A DNA stretch of 64,000 nucleotides from Catenovulum agarivorans YM01 (GCF_000281085.1 NZ_AJWM01000048.1:1-64000), one strand, 5' to 3'; shown: positions 47,356-57,381, counted from the stretch's first letter. Made by a program: numbers and translations. The notes: generated by a model not told the origin, from the sequence alone.

Positions 47356-49500
47356 ATGCGCACATTTAAACTTTCTTTATTAGCAACAGCTGGTTTGTTG
47401 GTTAGCGGAACTTGTGTTAGTAATTTTGCTATGGCCGATACGCCAGTAAAAAGGCCGGATACCACCACCTCTTTTCAAGGGTTTTCTGGCTATTTTAATG
47501 TGCCTTCAGCTTATAACTTTGGTGATGGCGAAATTGTATTTATGCATGGTAACCAATCAGAACTAATCAACCATTATCAATCTACGCCTAACTTTCATTT
47601 TGCAGCAGCTTTTTCTGATTATCTTGAGGTTACAGGTCGAAATATGGCTCATCACAACACAACCACAAAAGGTTCCGATCTGTCAGCGAACATTAAGTTT
47701 ACCTTACCATATATTCCTGGAAACTGGTTTAAGTTAGCTGTTGGTATTCAAGATTTAGGTGGGGCGTCAAATTTCCTAGACTCAAAATATGCTGTTTTGT
47801 CGCGCTATTTTGTTGATTTTAATTTAGATGCTTCAATAGGTGTAGGCCAAAGTGAATCGAGTTTTGGCCGTATGGATGGTGTATTCGGTGCGGTCAAATG
47901 GCAACCCTATGAGTGGGGTGCGGTATTAGCAGAATACGATGCTGTAAGTGCAAATTATGGTGTTGAGCTTTCAACCCCAAAAGATTGGTTAGGTGGTAAT
48001 ACGCGCATTTTTGCCAAAGCTATGTTGGGTGCCAGTGAAGATAATTTAACTAATCATACCTATTGGGGCATTGGTATTAGTACAAATATGTACCAAACCC
48101 GTGCTGAAATTACGCCTGCTTTAGCTGAGAATGTTATTCAAACCGGTATTAATGAGGTGCAGGCATCTGCTGCTCAAAATCAGGCAAAGCAAGCAGAACC
48201 TTTGTTATTAATTCGCCAAGCTTTGCGTAAACGTAAATTTACCGATTTTAAATTAGGTTTAAACCCGTCGGGCGAGCATTTAACTGTTCGGGTTGAAAAT
48301 AATAGATATAGCGGCAATCATATTGATACCTTTTCTGTGGTTATGGCGATAGTTGCTCAGTATGCACCTGAATCGGTAGCAGCCTTTACTGTAGAAATTA
48401 CGCAAGCCGGTATTGTGGTTGACTCTGTGGCAACTTCGGTAGTGGCGTATCGTAACTTTTTACAGGGGGGGGAGTTGCAAATTACCTCTGGTAATTCTGC
48501 TCAAAGCGTTAATTGGTTAGAGGAAGATTCAAGCTTTTTTGTTAAACCTAGTTTAACTTTGTATCCGCATATTAAATCGACCGTGGGTACTGAGTTTGGT
48601 ATGTTGGATTATTCGTTAGCCTTAGCGACACATTTAGAGTTACCCATTCCGGTTTGGCCGGGGTTAACCGCTACTGCTTTTCATTTAACTCAGTTAACTG
48701 AAAGCCAAGATGTTGACCGTGGTCGCATCCCAAACTTTACTAAACACGATAATGGTCTTCAAACCTTAACTTTAAATCAGGCGATTAATTTGCCTTTTAA
48801 TACTAAAGCTTTAGTTAGTTTTGGTAAGTTTGCGCGCGATTATAAAATGCTTGGTGGCGAGTTAGGTTGGCGCAGTGATAATGGCCAACATCAATTTTTT
48901 GTTTACTCAGGCAAATATGAGTATTCAGGTGAGAAAAGCTATTATTATTACAGACCTTGTGTGGCCAACCCAAATAATAGTTTGTCTTCGTGTTTGCGAC
49001 CATTGCCAGAGCACAGTGACAAGCAGGTTTCTGCAATTAAGTATAGATATTATTCGCCTTGGTTAAATACCAGTATATTTACTAAGTATGGTAAGTTTTG
49101 GGCGGGTGATAAAGGGATAGATATTTTAGTCAGCCGTTATTTTGACGACTTTGAGGTAAACTTGTCGTTTAAAGCGACCAAAGATGCTGATGAAGGGTTA
49201 AGTACTGCTTATGTATATGAAGATGAATACCAAAAAACCATAGGTTTAGGTTTTACTTATAACTTTGGGGTACGTAAAGATATTAATAATCGCTTTATTA
49301 ACGTAACAACACGTGCCGATTGGAGTTATGTGTTAAATACTTTAGTAGGCGAAGAGCACAATGGTTTAACTTATGGTTTAGCTGACGAGGCGCGTACTTA
49401 TTACCATTTAGATAACCACTTTAATAACTTTGGCCGCTCTGGTACCAGTTATTTACAGCGCCATCAAGACAGGTTGCGTGCCGCGTATTTTGAGCTTTAA
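47356..49500 (+). CDS. YjbH-family outer-membrane protein
   Basis: The 714-residue protein has a signal peptide (about 1-27), the opening SFQGFSGYFNVPSAYNFGDG of the YjbH/DUF940 family and a beta-barrel pattern with alternating aromatic residues to the C-terminal Phe-Glu-Leu. YjbH is linked to exopolysaccharide production and outer-membrane export in enterobacteria. The usual partners YjbE, F and G are not adjacent. Confidence 0.88.
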   Translation: MRTFKLSLLATAGLLVSGTCVSNFAMADTPVKRPDTTTSFQGFSGYFNVPSAYNFGDGEIVFMHGNQSELINHYQSTPNFHFAAAFSDYLEVTGRNMAHHNTTTKGSDLSANIKFTLPYIPGNWFKLAVGIQDLGGASNFLDSKYAVLSRYFVDFNLDASIGVGQSESSFGRMDGVFGAVKWQPYEWGAVLAEYDAVSANYGVELSTPKDWLGGNTRIFAKAMLGASEDNLTNHTYWGIGISTNMYQTRAEITPALAENVIQTGINEVQASAAQNQAKQAEPLLLIRQALRKRKFTDFKLGLNPSGEHLTVRVENNRYSGNHIDTFSVVMAIVAQYAPESVAAFTVEITQAGIVVDSVATSVVAYRNFLQGGELQITSGNSAQSVNWLEEDSSFFVKPSLTLYPHIKSTVGTEFGMLDYSLALATHLELPIPVWPGLTATAFHLTQLTESQDVDRGRIPNFTKHDNGLQTLTLNQAINLPFNTKALVSFGKFARDYKMLGGELGWRSDNGQHQFFVYSGKYEYSGEKSYYYYRPCVANPNNSLSSCLRPLPEHSDKQVSAIKYRYYSPWLNTSIFTKYGKFWAGDKGIDILVSRYFDDFEVNLSFKATKDADEGLSTAYVYEDEYQKTIGLGFTYNFGVRKDINNRFINVTTRADWSYVLNTLVGEEHNGLTYGLADEARTYYHLDNHFNNFGRSGTSYLQRHQDRLRAAYFEL

Positions 49501-49537
49501 TTTTGCTTTAAACAGTTTTTAGGATAAAGGTTTAACA

Positions 49538-50944
49538 ATGTTAGTTACTTCAAGTGTTATTAAAAATTCGGGTGTTCAGTTTGGCACTAGTGGCGCCCGT
49601 GGTTTAGTGGTTGATTTTACCCCAAGTGTTTGCGCAGCTTTTGCTATTGCTTTTGCTAAGGTGGCGCAACAAAACTTTAGTTTTTCAACTATTGCCATTG
49701 CTATTGATAACCGCCCAAGTAGTTATGCTATGGCGCAAGCTTGTGCGCAGGGTTTGCAGCAGTTGGGTATAAATTCTGTTTATTATGGTGTGGTGCCTAC
49801 ACCTGCTTTGGCTTATAAAGCGATGCAAGATAATGTGCCGGCTATTATGGTTACTGGTAGCCATATTCCGTTTGATCGTAATGGCTTAAAATTTTATCGC
49901 CCTGATGGCGAGATTTCTAAAGCGGATGAGTTGGCTATTTTAGCTGAACAAGCTGAATTTACAGCGTTGTCATCTTTACCTGAATTAGTTACAGATGATG
50001 CCGCTAAAACTGCTTATATTGAGCGTTATACATCTTTATACCCTGCTGATGCGCTGGCTGGTAAGAGCATTGGTATTTACGAGCACTCAAGTGCTGGTCG
50101 TGATATTTATCGACAAATTTTTGAGGCTTTGGGCGCACAGGTAACTAGTTTAGAGCGCAGTAATGAGTTTGTGGCGATTGATACTGAGGCGGTTTCGGCT
50201 GAAGACCAAGCAAAAGCGCAAGCGTGGAGCAAAGAGTATGGTTTTGATGCGATATTTTCTACCGATGGTGATGGTGATCGCCCGTTAATTGCTGATGAAT
50301 ACGGTAATTGGTTACGTGGTGATATTTTAGGTTTGTTGTGTAGTAAAGCGCTTAATATTGAAGCTTTAGCTGTGCCGGTAAGTTGTAATACGGCTATTGA
50401 GCAGTCTGCTTTATTTACTAAGGTTGTACGCACTAAAATTGGTTCGCCGTATGTTATTGCTGAGTTTTCGGCGCTGTCGGGTGATTTTAAGGCGATTGCC
50501 GGTTTTGAGGCCAACGGTGGTTATTTGTTAGGTAGCGATGTTTTGGTTGAAGGCAAAAGTTTAAAAGCTTTGCCAACACGTGATGCGTTATTGCCTGCGT
50601 TTGCTTTGTTAACTCAAAAGGCTACGTTAGCTGAGCAGTTAAAAACTTTACCGCCACGTTTTACTGTAAGTGACAGGCTGAAAGATTTTGCGACCGAAAA
50701 GAGTAAAGCTTTAATTGCTGAGTTAACCACTCAACCTGAAAAAGTAGCTGCTCAGCTGGGTTTTGCGTCTGTGAATAATGTGAATACCACTGATGGTTTA
50801 CGTATTACTATGAATAATGGTGATGTTGTGCATTTTAGACCATCTGGTAATGCTCCAGAGCTGCGTTGTTATGTTGAATCAGCATCAAACCAAGCAGCGC
50901 AGCAGTTGTTAACTAAAGCGTTAGCGTTTTTGTTAGAGCTTTAG
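49538..50944 (+). CDS. manB: Phosphomannomutase / phosphohexomutase
   Basis: The 468-residue protein of the alpha-D-phosphohexomutase superfamily has FGTSGARG (15-22), the phosphoserine loop TGSHIP (106-111; the more usual form is TASHNP) and the metal loop DGDGDRP (243-249). In a locus with manC, gmd and fcl, conversion of mannose-6-P to mannose-1-P is the likely role. Phosphoglucosamine mutase activity is less likely because of the loop sequence. Confidence 0.88.
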   Translation: MLVTSSVIKNSGVQFGTSGARGLVVDFTPSVCAAFAIAFAKVAQQNFSFSTIAIAIDNRPSSYAMAQACAQGLQQLGINSVYYGVVPTPALAYKAMQDNVPAIMVTGSHIPFDRNGLKFYRPDGEISKADELAILAEQAEFTALSSLPELVTDDAAKTAYIERYTSLYPADALAGKSIGIYEHSSAGRDIYRQIFEALGAQVTSLERSNEFVAIDTEAVSAEDQAKAQAWSKEYGFDAIFSTDGDGDRPLIADEYGNWLRGDILGLLCSKALNIEALAVPVSCNTAIEQSALFTKVVRTKIGSPYVIAEFSALSGDFKAIAGFEANGGYLLGSDVLVEGKSLKALPTRDALLPAFALLTQKATLAEQLKTLPPRFTVSDRLKDFATEKSKALIAELTTQPEKVAAQLGFASVNNVNTTDGLRITMNNGDVVHFRPSGNAPELRCYVESASNQAAQQLLTKALAFLLEL

Positions 50945-50960
50945 TTTTTTTGCCTAAAGC

Positions 50961-51554
50961 TCATTTGCTATTGCCCTGTTTTTGGGCGATAAATTCATTC
51001 ATGTCTTCGTTATTTACTCGTGAGTATATTTCTTCTACTGCGAGTGTTAGGTCTATCGATTCAAAGTGAATTTCATCGCCTAAAAAGTAATGGGTTGGCC
51101 GCCATTGGTCGCTTTTACGAAATACCGCTACATCTACATAGTCTTGTTCAATTATTACGTATTCGACTAGTGTTGGAATGTTTATGTATTCCATGCGTTT
51201 TATTTGTTCGTCTATTTTTCGGGTTGATTTTGAAATTACTTCAACCGCAATAACTGGGGTTGTTGTGAAGTACGGGGTTGTTTCATCAACGCTACAATCT
51301 ACCAAGGCATCTGGGTAGTAAAAGTTATCCCGTACTCTTATTTTCATGTCTGAACCAAAGGGTTCGCATGGTGAGTTTTTGAGATGGTATCTAAGTTCTG
51401 ACAAGATATTAAGTGATATACGTTCGTGGTTTTTACTTGCCCCCGCCATTGCATATACTTGGCCGTTAACCAGTTCGTGTTTGGTGTCGCTTATTAGCTC
51501 ACCATTTAAGTATTCTTCTACTGTTATGTTTTGTTGTTTTGTGGCGGTAGACAT
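50961..51554 (-). CDS. Uma2-family (DUF820) putative endonuclease B
   Basis: The protein has 197 residues from ATG 51554. It is very like the Uma2 protein at 22231-22830 (TVEEYLNGELISDTKHE near the start, FYYPDALV and IAVEVISKSTRK in the nuclease-like core), with long runs of near-identical DNA. The frame continues upstream to 51755, but those residues overlap the divergent gene and are not family-like. It lies 16 bp from the convergent phosphomannomutase gene, at the right edge of the polysaccharide locus. Confidence 0.87.
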   Translation of the reverse strand: MSTATKQQNITVEEYLNGELISDTKHELVNGQVYAMAGASKNHERISLNILSELRYHLKNSPCEPFGSDMKIRVRDNFYYPDALVDCSVDETTPYFTTTPVIAVEVISKSTRKIDEQIKRMEYINIPTLVEYVIIEQDYVDVAVFRKSDQWRPTHYFLGDEIHFESIDLTLAVEEIYSRVNNEDMNEFIAQKQGNSK

Positions 51555-51686
51555 TGTTGAATCCTTAATTGCTTGTGCTGGCTTTAGTTTACTATTAATT
51601 GCTGTAAATATCTTTATGCTGTTTAAGTTTGTTCTCATTAGTGAGTATTGCTTGCTATTGCGTGGTAAGGGTTCATACTGATAGGT

Positions 51687-52559
51687 ATGAAACGTTATAA
51701 GGTTCGGCATTATACCCAATACACTTACCCAGAGCCTGTGCTGCTGTTTCCTCATTTGTTGCGTGTAAGACCTCGTGAAGGTGTTGATTTACGCATTATT
51801 TCTTCTGAGTTAACCGTGTTTCCCAAGGCCAATTTATTTTGGTTTAGGGATGTTGAAAGTAATTCGGTTGCATCTGCTTCATTTTTTTGTAAAACCAATG
51901 TATTGAGTGTTAATAGTGAAGTGTTGGTTGAAAAATATGATGCTCAGCCGTTTGATTTTTTGGTTGAGGATTATGCTGTTGACTTTCCATTTATTTACCA
52001 AACGGATGAGCTAGTGTGTTTGCGCCCGTATATGAGCGGGTATAAGTTGGCAAAGTCTGATCTTGTTCAAGCTTTTGTTGATGAGTTTTGGGTGTACGGC
52101 GACCATATTCAAACATTTACTTTGTTGTTTGAAATTAATCAGTATATTCATCAAAATTTCGTTTATATAAAGCGAGATGAAGAGGGCGTGCAAAGCCCTG
52201 AACAAACGCTTTATTTTCGTTCTGGTTCGTGTCGTGATTTCGCTTATTTGTATATGACTGTGGTTAAACAGCTTGGTTTTGCTTCAAGGTTTGTTTCTGG
52301 TTATATATGCTCTGATTATTTAAATGGTGCCGCTGGCGCAACACATGCTTGGGTTGAGGTTTTTATCCCTGGTGTCGGTTGGAAAGGGTTTGACCCTACG
52401 CAGGGTACTCTTACAGGCTTTGAACATATTCCTGTCGCTGTTGCGAGGTGCCCTAGATTGGTTCCTCCTGTGTCTGGTCAATTTTATGGCGCTGGTATAT
52501 CCGCTATGGCCGTGAGCGTTTTTGTGTCTGAAGTTTTACCAACAGTAAGGCTTGATTAA
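51687..52559 (+). CDS. Transglutaminase-like cysteine protein
   Basis: The 290-residue protein has an N-terminal bacterial transglutaminase-like domain (RYKVRHYTQYTYPEPV) and the catalytic triad Cys182 (SGSCRDFA), His220 (THAWVE) and Asp236 (GFDPTQG). It has no signal peptide and is probably cytoplasmic. Such proteins are thought to act as proteases or amidases; the substrate is unknown. The PTS enzyme I-like gene follows after 48 bp. Confidence 0.9.
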   Translation: MKRYKVRHYTQYTYPEPVLLFPHLLRVRPREGVDLRIISSELTVFPKANLFWFRDVESNSVASASFFCKTNVLSVNSEVLVEKYDAQPFDFLVEDYAVDFPFIYQTDELVCLRPYMSGYKLAKSDLVQAFVDEFWVYGDHIQTFTLLFEINQYIHQNFVYIKRDEEGVQSPEQTLYFRSGSCRDFAYLYMTVVKQLGFASRFVSGYICSDYLNGAAGATHAWVEVFIPGVGWKGFDPTQGTLTGFEHIPVAVARCPRLVPPVSGQFYGAGISAMAVSVFVSEVLPTVRLD

Positions 52560-52607
52560 TAAAATTTTGTTGTTATTGGCGACTTTGTAATAACGAGTAA
52601 ATATAGA

Positions 52608-54272
52608 ATGAAAACGTCCTCTGATATTCGATCCACTGCTGAAGATAGCCTGATTCCTATTGTTACTCGTGGGGCGTGTATTTCGGTGGGTTTTGCTCAT
52701 GGCTCTGTTTGTGTGTTAGATAGTTTAACTGGCTTACCTGATGCTCAGCCTGATAACAGTAGCATTATCAGTGTAGAGGTTGAAGTTAATCGTTTAGCTA
52801 TTGCGATTAAGTTTGTTTCGCAAGAGTTGGTTGTTTTGGCCACGCGTGTAGCAAAAGAAATAGATGCGAACTTGGCTGTGGTTTTTAATTCGCATATTGA
52901 GATATTGAACGACAAAGTTGTTACAGATGAGCTACAAAAAGAAATTGTTGCAAATTTGCTCCCTGCTAATATTGCTGTTCTTCGCGTTTTTTTGCGCTGG
53001 GAGAAAAGATTTTTATTAATGGAGTCAATTTTTTCTAGAGAAAAAGCTGAGGATTTTCGGGATATTTCTGTTCGACTGCGTAAAGCTTTAGCTGGCGTTA
53101 CAACTCATCCATTAAGTTCTATTCCGGAGCATTGTGTACTTGTTGTGCCTAGATTATTACCCTCGGATACTGTTCATTTGGCAAACAGGGCTGTTGCAGC
53201 CATTTTGTTGGAGTATGGCTCGTTTGGGTCTCACTCTGCACTGTTTACTCGTCAGTTAGGTATTCCTTGTGTTTCTGATATATCTAAAGCCACAGGATTT
53301 TTTAAAAGTGGCGATGTGGTTGTGATTGATGCCGCTCAAGGGATTGTGACGTTAAACCCTAATCGTAAAATTTTGGAGGATTTTCAGGTTAGGGTGAATC
53401 GTGACACTTTGTTGAAAGCTAAGTTTAAAGAGCGAGCATTTGAGCTTGCTGTTACCGAAAGCGGGGATATCATCAAGGTAAATGCGAATATAGGTTGCGC
53501 GGAAGACGCTGTTAAAGCGGCTGAAGATGGTGCCGATGGCGTCGGACTTTATCGGCTTGAGCATTTGTATATTGGTAAAACTCAACCTCCAACTTTTGAG
53601 CAACTTGTCCGTGAAGTCAACCATACTCTCGCTCCTTTTAACGGCAAGTCTGTTTGCGTTAGGTTGCTGGATGTTGGCTCGGATAAAGTTGTGCCGTACC
53701 TTGGATTGCCCGAGGAAGGCAACCCTGCTTTAGGTCGACGAGGGATTCGTTTAATGCGCGAGTTTCCTGAGTTACTGGAAATTCAGTTAAAAGCTTTGCT
53801 GAGTTTGATGGAAGATTTTGACTTACAAATTTTGATTCCTATGGTAACTGTAGCAAGTGACGTTGCGTTTGTTGCTAATGTGCTGTCTAAATGTTGTGCT
53901 GAGCTATCGGTTAAAAAACCTTTGTTGGGTGCAATGATTGAAACTCCTGCCGCTGTTTTGTCGGTGGTTCAAATTGCGCCATATGTAGATTTTTTTAGTT
54001 TTGGAACGAATGATTTAATCCAATATATATTTGCCGCTGATAGGGAAAGCGCATTGGCGGACGTCTATTTTAATGAGGCTCCTGAGGTGATATTTCGGTT
54101 AATTGAAAAGGTGCATAATGATGTTCCTGCAATGCCTTTGTCTGTTTGTGGTGAGTTGGCTGGTAATCAGTTGTATACAGAGAGGTTGTTAAACTGTGGG
54201 GTTACGTCTTTAAGCGTGATTTCTCCTTTAGTTTCAACAATTAAACACAATATTAGAAATATAGGTTTGTAA
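52608..54272 (+). CDS. PTS enzyme I-like phosphotransferase
   Basis: The 554-residue protein has the enzyme I order: N-terminal HPr-binding/swivel region with phospho-accepting His209 in GSHSALFTRQLGIPCV, then a PEP-binding barrel with FGTNDLIQY and the catalytic Cys514 in SVCGELAGN. No GAF domain is present, so it is not PtsP of the nitrogen PTS. The motif usually read as TEFL appears as RLEHLY, and the normal GGRTSH is GSFGSH, so it is a diverged enzyme I. No HPr or EIIA gene is nearby. Confidence 0.87.
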   Translation: MKTSSDIRSTAEDSLIPIVTRGACISVGFAHGSVCVLDSLTGLPDAQPDNSSIISVEVEVNRLAIAIKFVSQELVVLATRVAKEIDANLAVVFNSHIEILNDKVVTDELQKEIVANLLPANIAVLRVFLRWEKRFLLMESIFSREKAEDFRDISVRLRKALAGVTTHPLSSIPEHCVLVVPRLLPSDTVHLANRAVAAILLEYGSFGSHSALFTRQLGIPCVSDISKATGFFKSGDVVVIDAAQGIVTLNPNRKILEDFQVRVNRDTLLKAKFKERAFELAVTESGDIIKVNANIGCAEDAVKAAEDGADGVGLYRLEHLYIGKTQPPTFEQLVREVNHTLAPFNGKSVCVRLLDVGSDKVVPYLGLPEEGNPALGRRGIRLMREFPELLEIQLKALLSLMEDFDLQILIPMVTVASDVAFVANVLSKCCAELSVKKPLLGAMIETPAAVLSVVQIAPYVDFFSFGTNDLIQYIFAADRESALADVYFNEAPEVIFRLIEKVHNDVPAMPLSVCGELAGNQLYTERLLNCGVTSLSVISPLVSTIKHNIRNIGL

Positions 54273-54292
54273 GTAAACATTTTATCAATGTG

Positions 54293-55150
54293 TTAAGGGG
54301 GGGGCTGATTGTTATTGCGCCATATTTGATACGATATGTTGTTTTTTTTATAGTTTTTTACACTATACATTAGTTTATCTGCCACTTTCATGGCTTCTTT
54401 GATGTCGTCGGGCGTTGATTCAAAAGTGACTACGCCTACACTAAAAGTAACTGGCCAGTTTGCTTTGAGCATACTGTTTTTAAGTTGTAAGTTTGCATTG
54501 GAAAAAGCTGATTTTGCTGAGGTTTGACTGGTTTCTGGCAATAGGCACGCAAATTCATCTCCTCCAATTCGGGCTACTGTGTCGGTTTTTCTTAGGGCTC
54601 CTTTTAAGCATTTTGCAACTTCAATAAGCAGCCGGTCTCCTTCAATATGTCCATGCGAGTCGTTTATTTTTTTAAAGTCATCAATGTCTAGAAACGCAAG
54701 TGAAAATGTATGGTGGTATCTTGACGAGCGCACAAGTTCATTCGCTAGTTCAATGTAAAATCCTCGTGAGTTGTTTATTTTTGTTAATTCATCTGTATCC
54801 GCTGCTATGCATTCTATACGATGTAAGTTTCTAAAGTTGGTTATTAGCATTGCAAGTAATATGAGACAAAGGGCGCTAAGTGTTTCGTTAACAAGTGATG
54901 TGTCTGGCGGTCTATATTTCATTATTTGTAGAAGGTACAGTAAGCTTGTGCAGAATAATGCTATTGCAATACCTGATTTTTTGGAGCCGTACCAACTAGC
55001 TATTATTATTGGGAATATATATAGCAGTTCTATGGCAATGCCTGTTCTGACTAATGCGGAAGTAACCGTAAATAAGAGTGAAATGACTACTGAAAGGCAG
55101 AAGATGTATTTGGCTGGCTTTTTATTTAGTATTGACAGGAGTGGCTTCAC
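54293..55150 (-). CDS. Membrane diguanylate cyclase
   Basis: The 285-residue protein has four or five N-terminal membrane segments (about 14-106) and a GGDEF domain (about 120-280) with intact GGDEF at 196-200 and the inhibitory site RKTD at 187-190. It should make cyclic di-GMP at the inner membrane in response to an unknown signal. It is transcribed alone and converges on the enzyme I-like gene with a 20-bp gap. Confidence 0.92.
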   Translation of the reverse strand: MKPLLSILNKKPAKYIFCLSVVISLLFTVTSALVRTGIAIELLYIFPIIIASWYGSKKSGIAIALFCTSLLYLLQIMKYRPPDTSLVNETLSALCLILLAMLITNFRNLHRIECIAADTDELTKINNSRGFYIELANELVRSSRYHHTFSLAFLDIDDFKKINDSHGHIEGDRLLIEVAKCLKGALRKTDTVARIGGDEFACLLPETSQTSAKSAFSNANLQLKNSMLKANWPVTFSVGVVTFESTPDDIKEAMKVADKLMYSVKNYKKNNISYQIWRNNNQPPP

Positions 55151-55255
55151 TTTATCACCCGCTTTTCATGATTAGCGCTTTTAGTGTAACACATCGCCTC
55201 TTCTTTAATGGATATTAGTCTACTATTAATTGGTAATTTGAGTTGATACTAATGG

Positions 55256-55272
55256 TGATGTAAATTGCATCA
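55256..55272. promoter_or_regulatory. 17-bp near-perfect palindrome upstream of the beta-CASP gene
   Basis: TGATGTAAATTGCATCA pairs end to end with one G-T step and a central A, followed by ATTTTTTG. It lies in the 309-bp spacer before the beta-CASP gene, about 190 bp from its start, and may be an operator. TACACT near 55289 could be a -10 box. The rest of the spacer shows nothing I can name. Confidence 0.4.
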
Positions 55273-55459
55273 ATTTTTTGTGGGTGCTACACTTTTAAAA
55301 GATTTGAATGGTTGTGAGGTTGACTAAAATTACCCAAAAAGTTATGGGGTAACCAGAAGTCTGATTTGGACAAGGCTGTTAGAGCTAATTGCGTTAGGTT
55401 CGCATGAAAACTTTTATAGAGATTTAAAACGCTAATTTATTAACTTAACAAGGATTGTT

Positions 55460-56878
55460 ATGAACATTTCTAAAAATATTTCTGCAGTTGTTTCTTTGCC
55501 GGTTATTTCCCACCACGGTGCGGTAGACGGTGTTACTGGTTCTTGCCATAGGTTAACAATAAACCCAAATTTTAGTTTACTAATTGATTGCGGCTCGTTT
55601 CAAGGTGCTGAAACGTCTGGTAAGGCGGATGCCAATTCGCCGCACATCGACTTTGAAATTGATTCGGTAGCCGCGCTTATTGTGACTCATTGCCATATTG
55701 ATCATGTTGGGCGTATTCCTTGGTTGGTGGCTGCGGGTTTTCGTAAACCTATTTATTGCACGCCTGCAACCGCGCATTTATTACCTTTGGTGTTAGAAGA
55801 TGCGATTAAGCTGGGTATTACTAAAGATAAGCGTTTGGTTGAGTCGTTTTTAAAAGTGATTAATTCGCTTATTGCGCCGGTTGAGTATAAAACTTGGTTT
55901 AGTTTACCGCTTGGTGAAAACGCCAAAAATGGCGAAAAAGTTAAGTTTAAATTTCAGCCCGCGGGGCATATTTTAGGCTCTGCTTATGTAGAGATTGATT
56001 GCCATAAACATAGGTTTGTTTTTTCTGGTGATTTAGGCGCCCCCTATACACCTTTGTTACCTTCACCCAAAGCGCCATACAAAGCGGATACTTTGGTGAT
56101 AGAAAGTACTTATGGTGATAAAAATCATATTGGCCGTAAGCAGCGGCGCGCACAGTTAAAAAGTGTGGTTGAGCGTTGTTTAGAAAATAACGGCGCTGTG
56201 TTAATTCCTGCTTTTAGTATTGGCCGTACGCAGGAGTTGTTGTATGAAATTGAGGATATTATTTATCGCTCGGCTAATAACTCTACTTGGCAAGATTTAA
56301 CTATTATTTTAGACAGCCCCATGGCGGCAGATTTTACTGCGCATTATAAAAAGTTGTCGGCCTTGTGGGATAAAGAGGCTAAGCGTAAGTTAAAGCAGGG
56401 TAGACATCCACTCGATTTTGATAATTTGTATACCATTGATGATCACCAACAGCATTTAGATGCTATTGAGTATATTCGCCGTAAAGGTTCGCCTTGTATT
56501 GTTATTGCCGCTAGCGGTATGTGCTCGGGCGGACGCATTATGAATTATTTGCAGGCGTTGTTGCCGGACTCGCGCACTGATGTTGTGTTTGTGGGTTATC
56601 AGGCTAAGGGGACGCCGGGGCGGGATATTCAAAAATATGGCCCGCGTGGTGGTTATGTTGTGTTGGATGGTCAGCGGGTTGATATTAAAGCTGGTGTGTA
56701 TACTTTGTCGGGTTATAGCGCTCATGCTGATCAGTCTGATTTAATCAATTTTGTGAAACGTATGCGTTATAAACCTGGGCATATTAAAATTGTTCATGGC
56801 GATGATGAGGCTAAAGTGGCGTTGCAGGCAAAATATCAGGCTTTGTTGCCTGAGTGTTTTGTGGAAATAGCGGGTTAG
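55460..56878 (+). CDS. Metallo-beta-lactamase/beta-CASP nuclease
   Basis: The 472-residue protein has the metal motif HCHIDH (77-82), VFSGDLG, a beta-CASP insert and the C-terminal RMMBL part with SGMCSGGR and SGYSAHADQ (about 428-436). It resembles the CPSF73/Ysh1-type RNA endo/exonucleases found in many bacteria besides RNase J. The RNA or DNA substrate is unknown. AAGGATTG before the ATG gives a good ribosome-binding site. Confidence 0.9.
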   Translation: MNISKNISAVVSLPVISHHGAVDGVTGSCHRLTINPNFSLLIDCGSFQGAETSGKADANSPHIDFEIDSVAALIVTHCHIDHVGRIPWLVAAGFRKPIYCTPATAHLLPLVLEDAIKLGITKDKRLVESFLKVINSLIAPVEYKTWFSLPLGENAKNGEKVKFKFQPAGHILGSAYVEIDCHKHRFVFSGDLGAPYTPLLPSPKAPYKADTLVIESTYGDKNHIGRKQRRAQLKSVVERCLENNGAVLIPAFSIGRTQELLYEIEDIIYRSANNSTWQDLTIILDSPMAADFTAHYKKLSALWDKEAKRKLKQGRHPLDFDNLYTIDDHQQHLDAIEYIRRKGSPCIVIAASGMCSGGRIMNYLQALLPDSRTDVVFVGYQAKGTPGRDIQKYGPRGGYVVLDGQRVDIKAGVYTLSGYSAHADQSDLINFVKRMRYKPGHIKIVHGDDEAKVALQAKYQALLPECFVEIAG

Positions 56879-56927
56879 TTTTGTGCTATACTACAAAGGT
56901 ACTTATACGATTTACCGGTAGGAAAGT

Positions 56928-57377
56928 ATGCGTAAGCAAATCGAATTACAGTTACAGCATGTGCTGAATGTTGCTACCATTGTTGACAAGCAACTAACTA
57001 AAGAACAAGCGAAAAGCTTGCTTTGTGTTATTGTGTCTAGTGTTCGCTCTATGAGAAACGAAATATTAAAGTTAAATAATGATGACTTTAATGAGTCGGA
57101 ATTAAGCGAAACCATCAATACTATGGAAGTTTTGGCAGCTGCCTATGAGGTAATAGAATACAACACCCCGCATGCTGACGCTGACTTTGTTGATGCGTGC
57201 CGTTACGTTATAAATGATGCAAAAACTGCAGCTCAATGGTTAAAGCATATTGAAAACCCTAACGAGCCAGCTATTTACCATTCAGATATTAATATTAGTG
57301 AAGTTTCTGAGGTGTTTGGTGAATTTTGGGGTGGTTACGATAAATCTCAAGATCCTGAATTTATTGAAGTAGCGTAA
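56928..57377 (+). CDS. Unknown protein, possible antitoxin
   Basis: The 149-residue acidic protein has an N-terminal helical region (about 1-110) and a C-terminal segment with DINISEVSEVFGEFWGGY. I do not recognise a family; in particular it is not PHD/YafN-like. It lies 4 bp before a YafO-like toxin gene, so an antitoxin role is a reasonable guess, with the C-terminal segment as the possible toxin-binding part. TATACT at about 56886 is a candidate -10 box, and TAGGAAAGT directly precedes the ATG. Confidence 0.65.
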   Translation: MRKQIELQLQHVLNVATIVDKQLTKEQAKSLLCVIVSSVRSMRNEILKLNNDDFNESELSETINTMEVLAAAYEVIEYNTPHADADFVDACRYVINDAKTAAQWLKHIENPNEPAIYHSDINISEVSEVFGEFWGGYDKSQDPEFIEVA

Positions 57378-57381
57378 GTAA

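Noticed and set aside
50961-51755. Longer Uma2 protein starting at 51755
   Set aside because: The extra N-terminal residues overlap the divergent transglutaminase-like gene and have no Uma2 similarity; ATG 51554 matches the paralogue's start.
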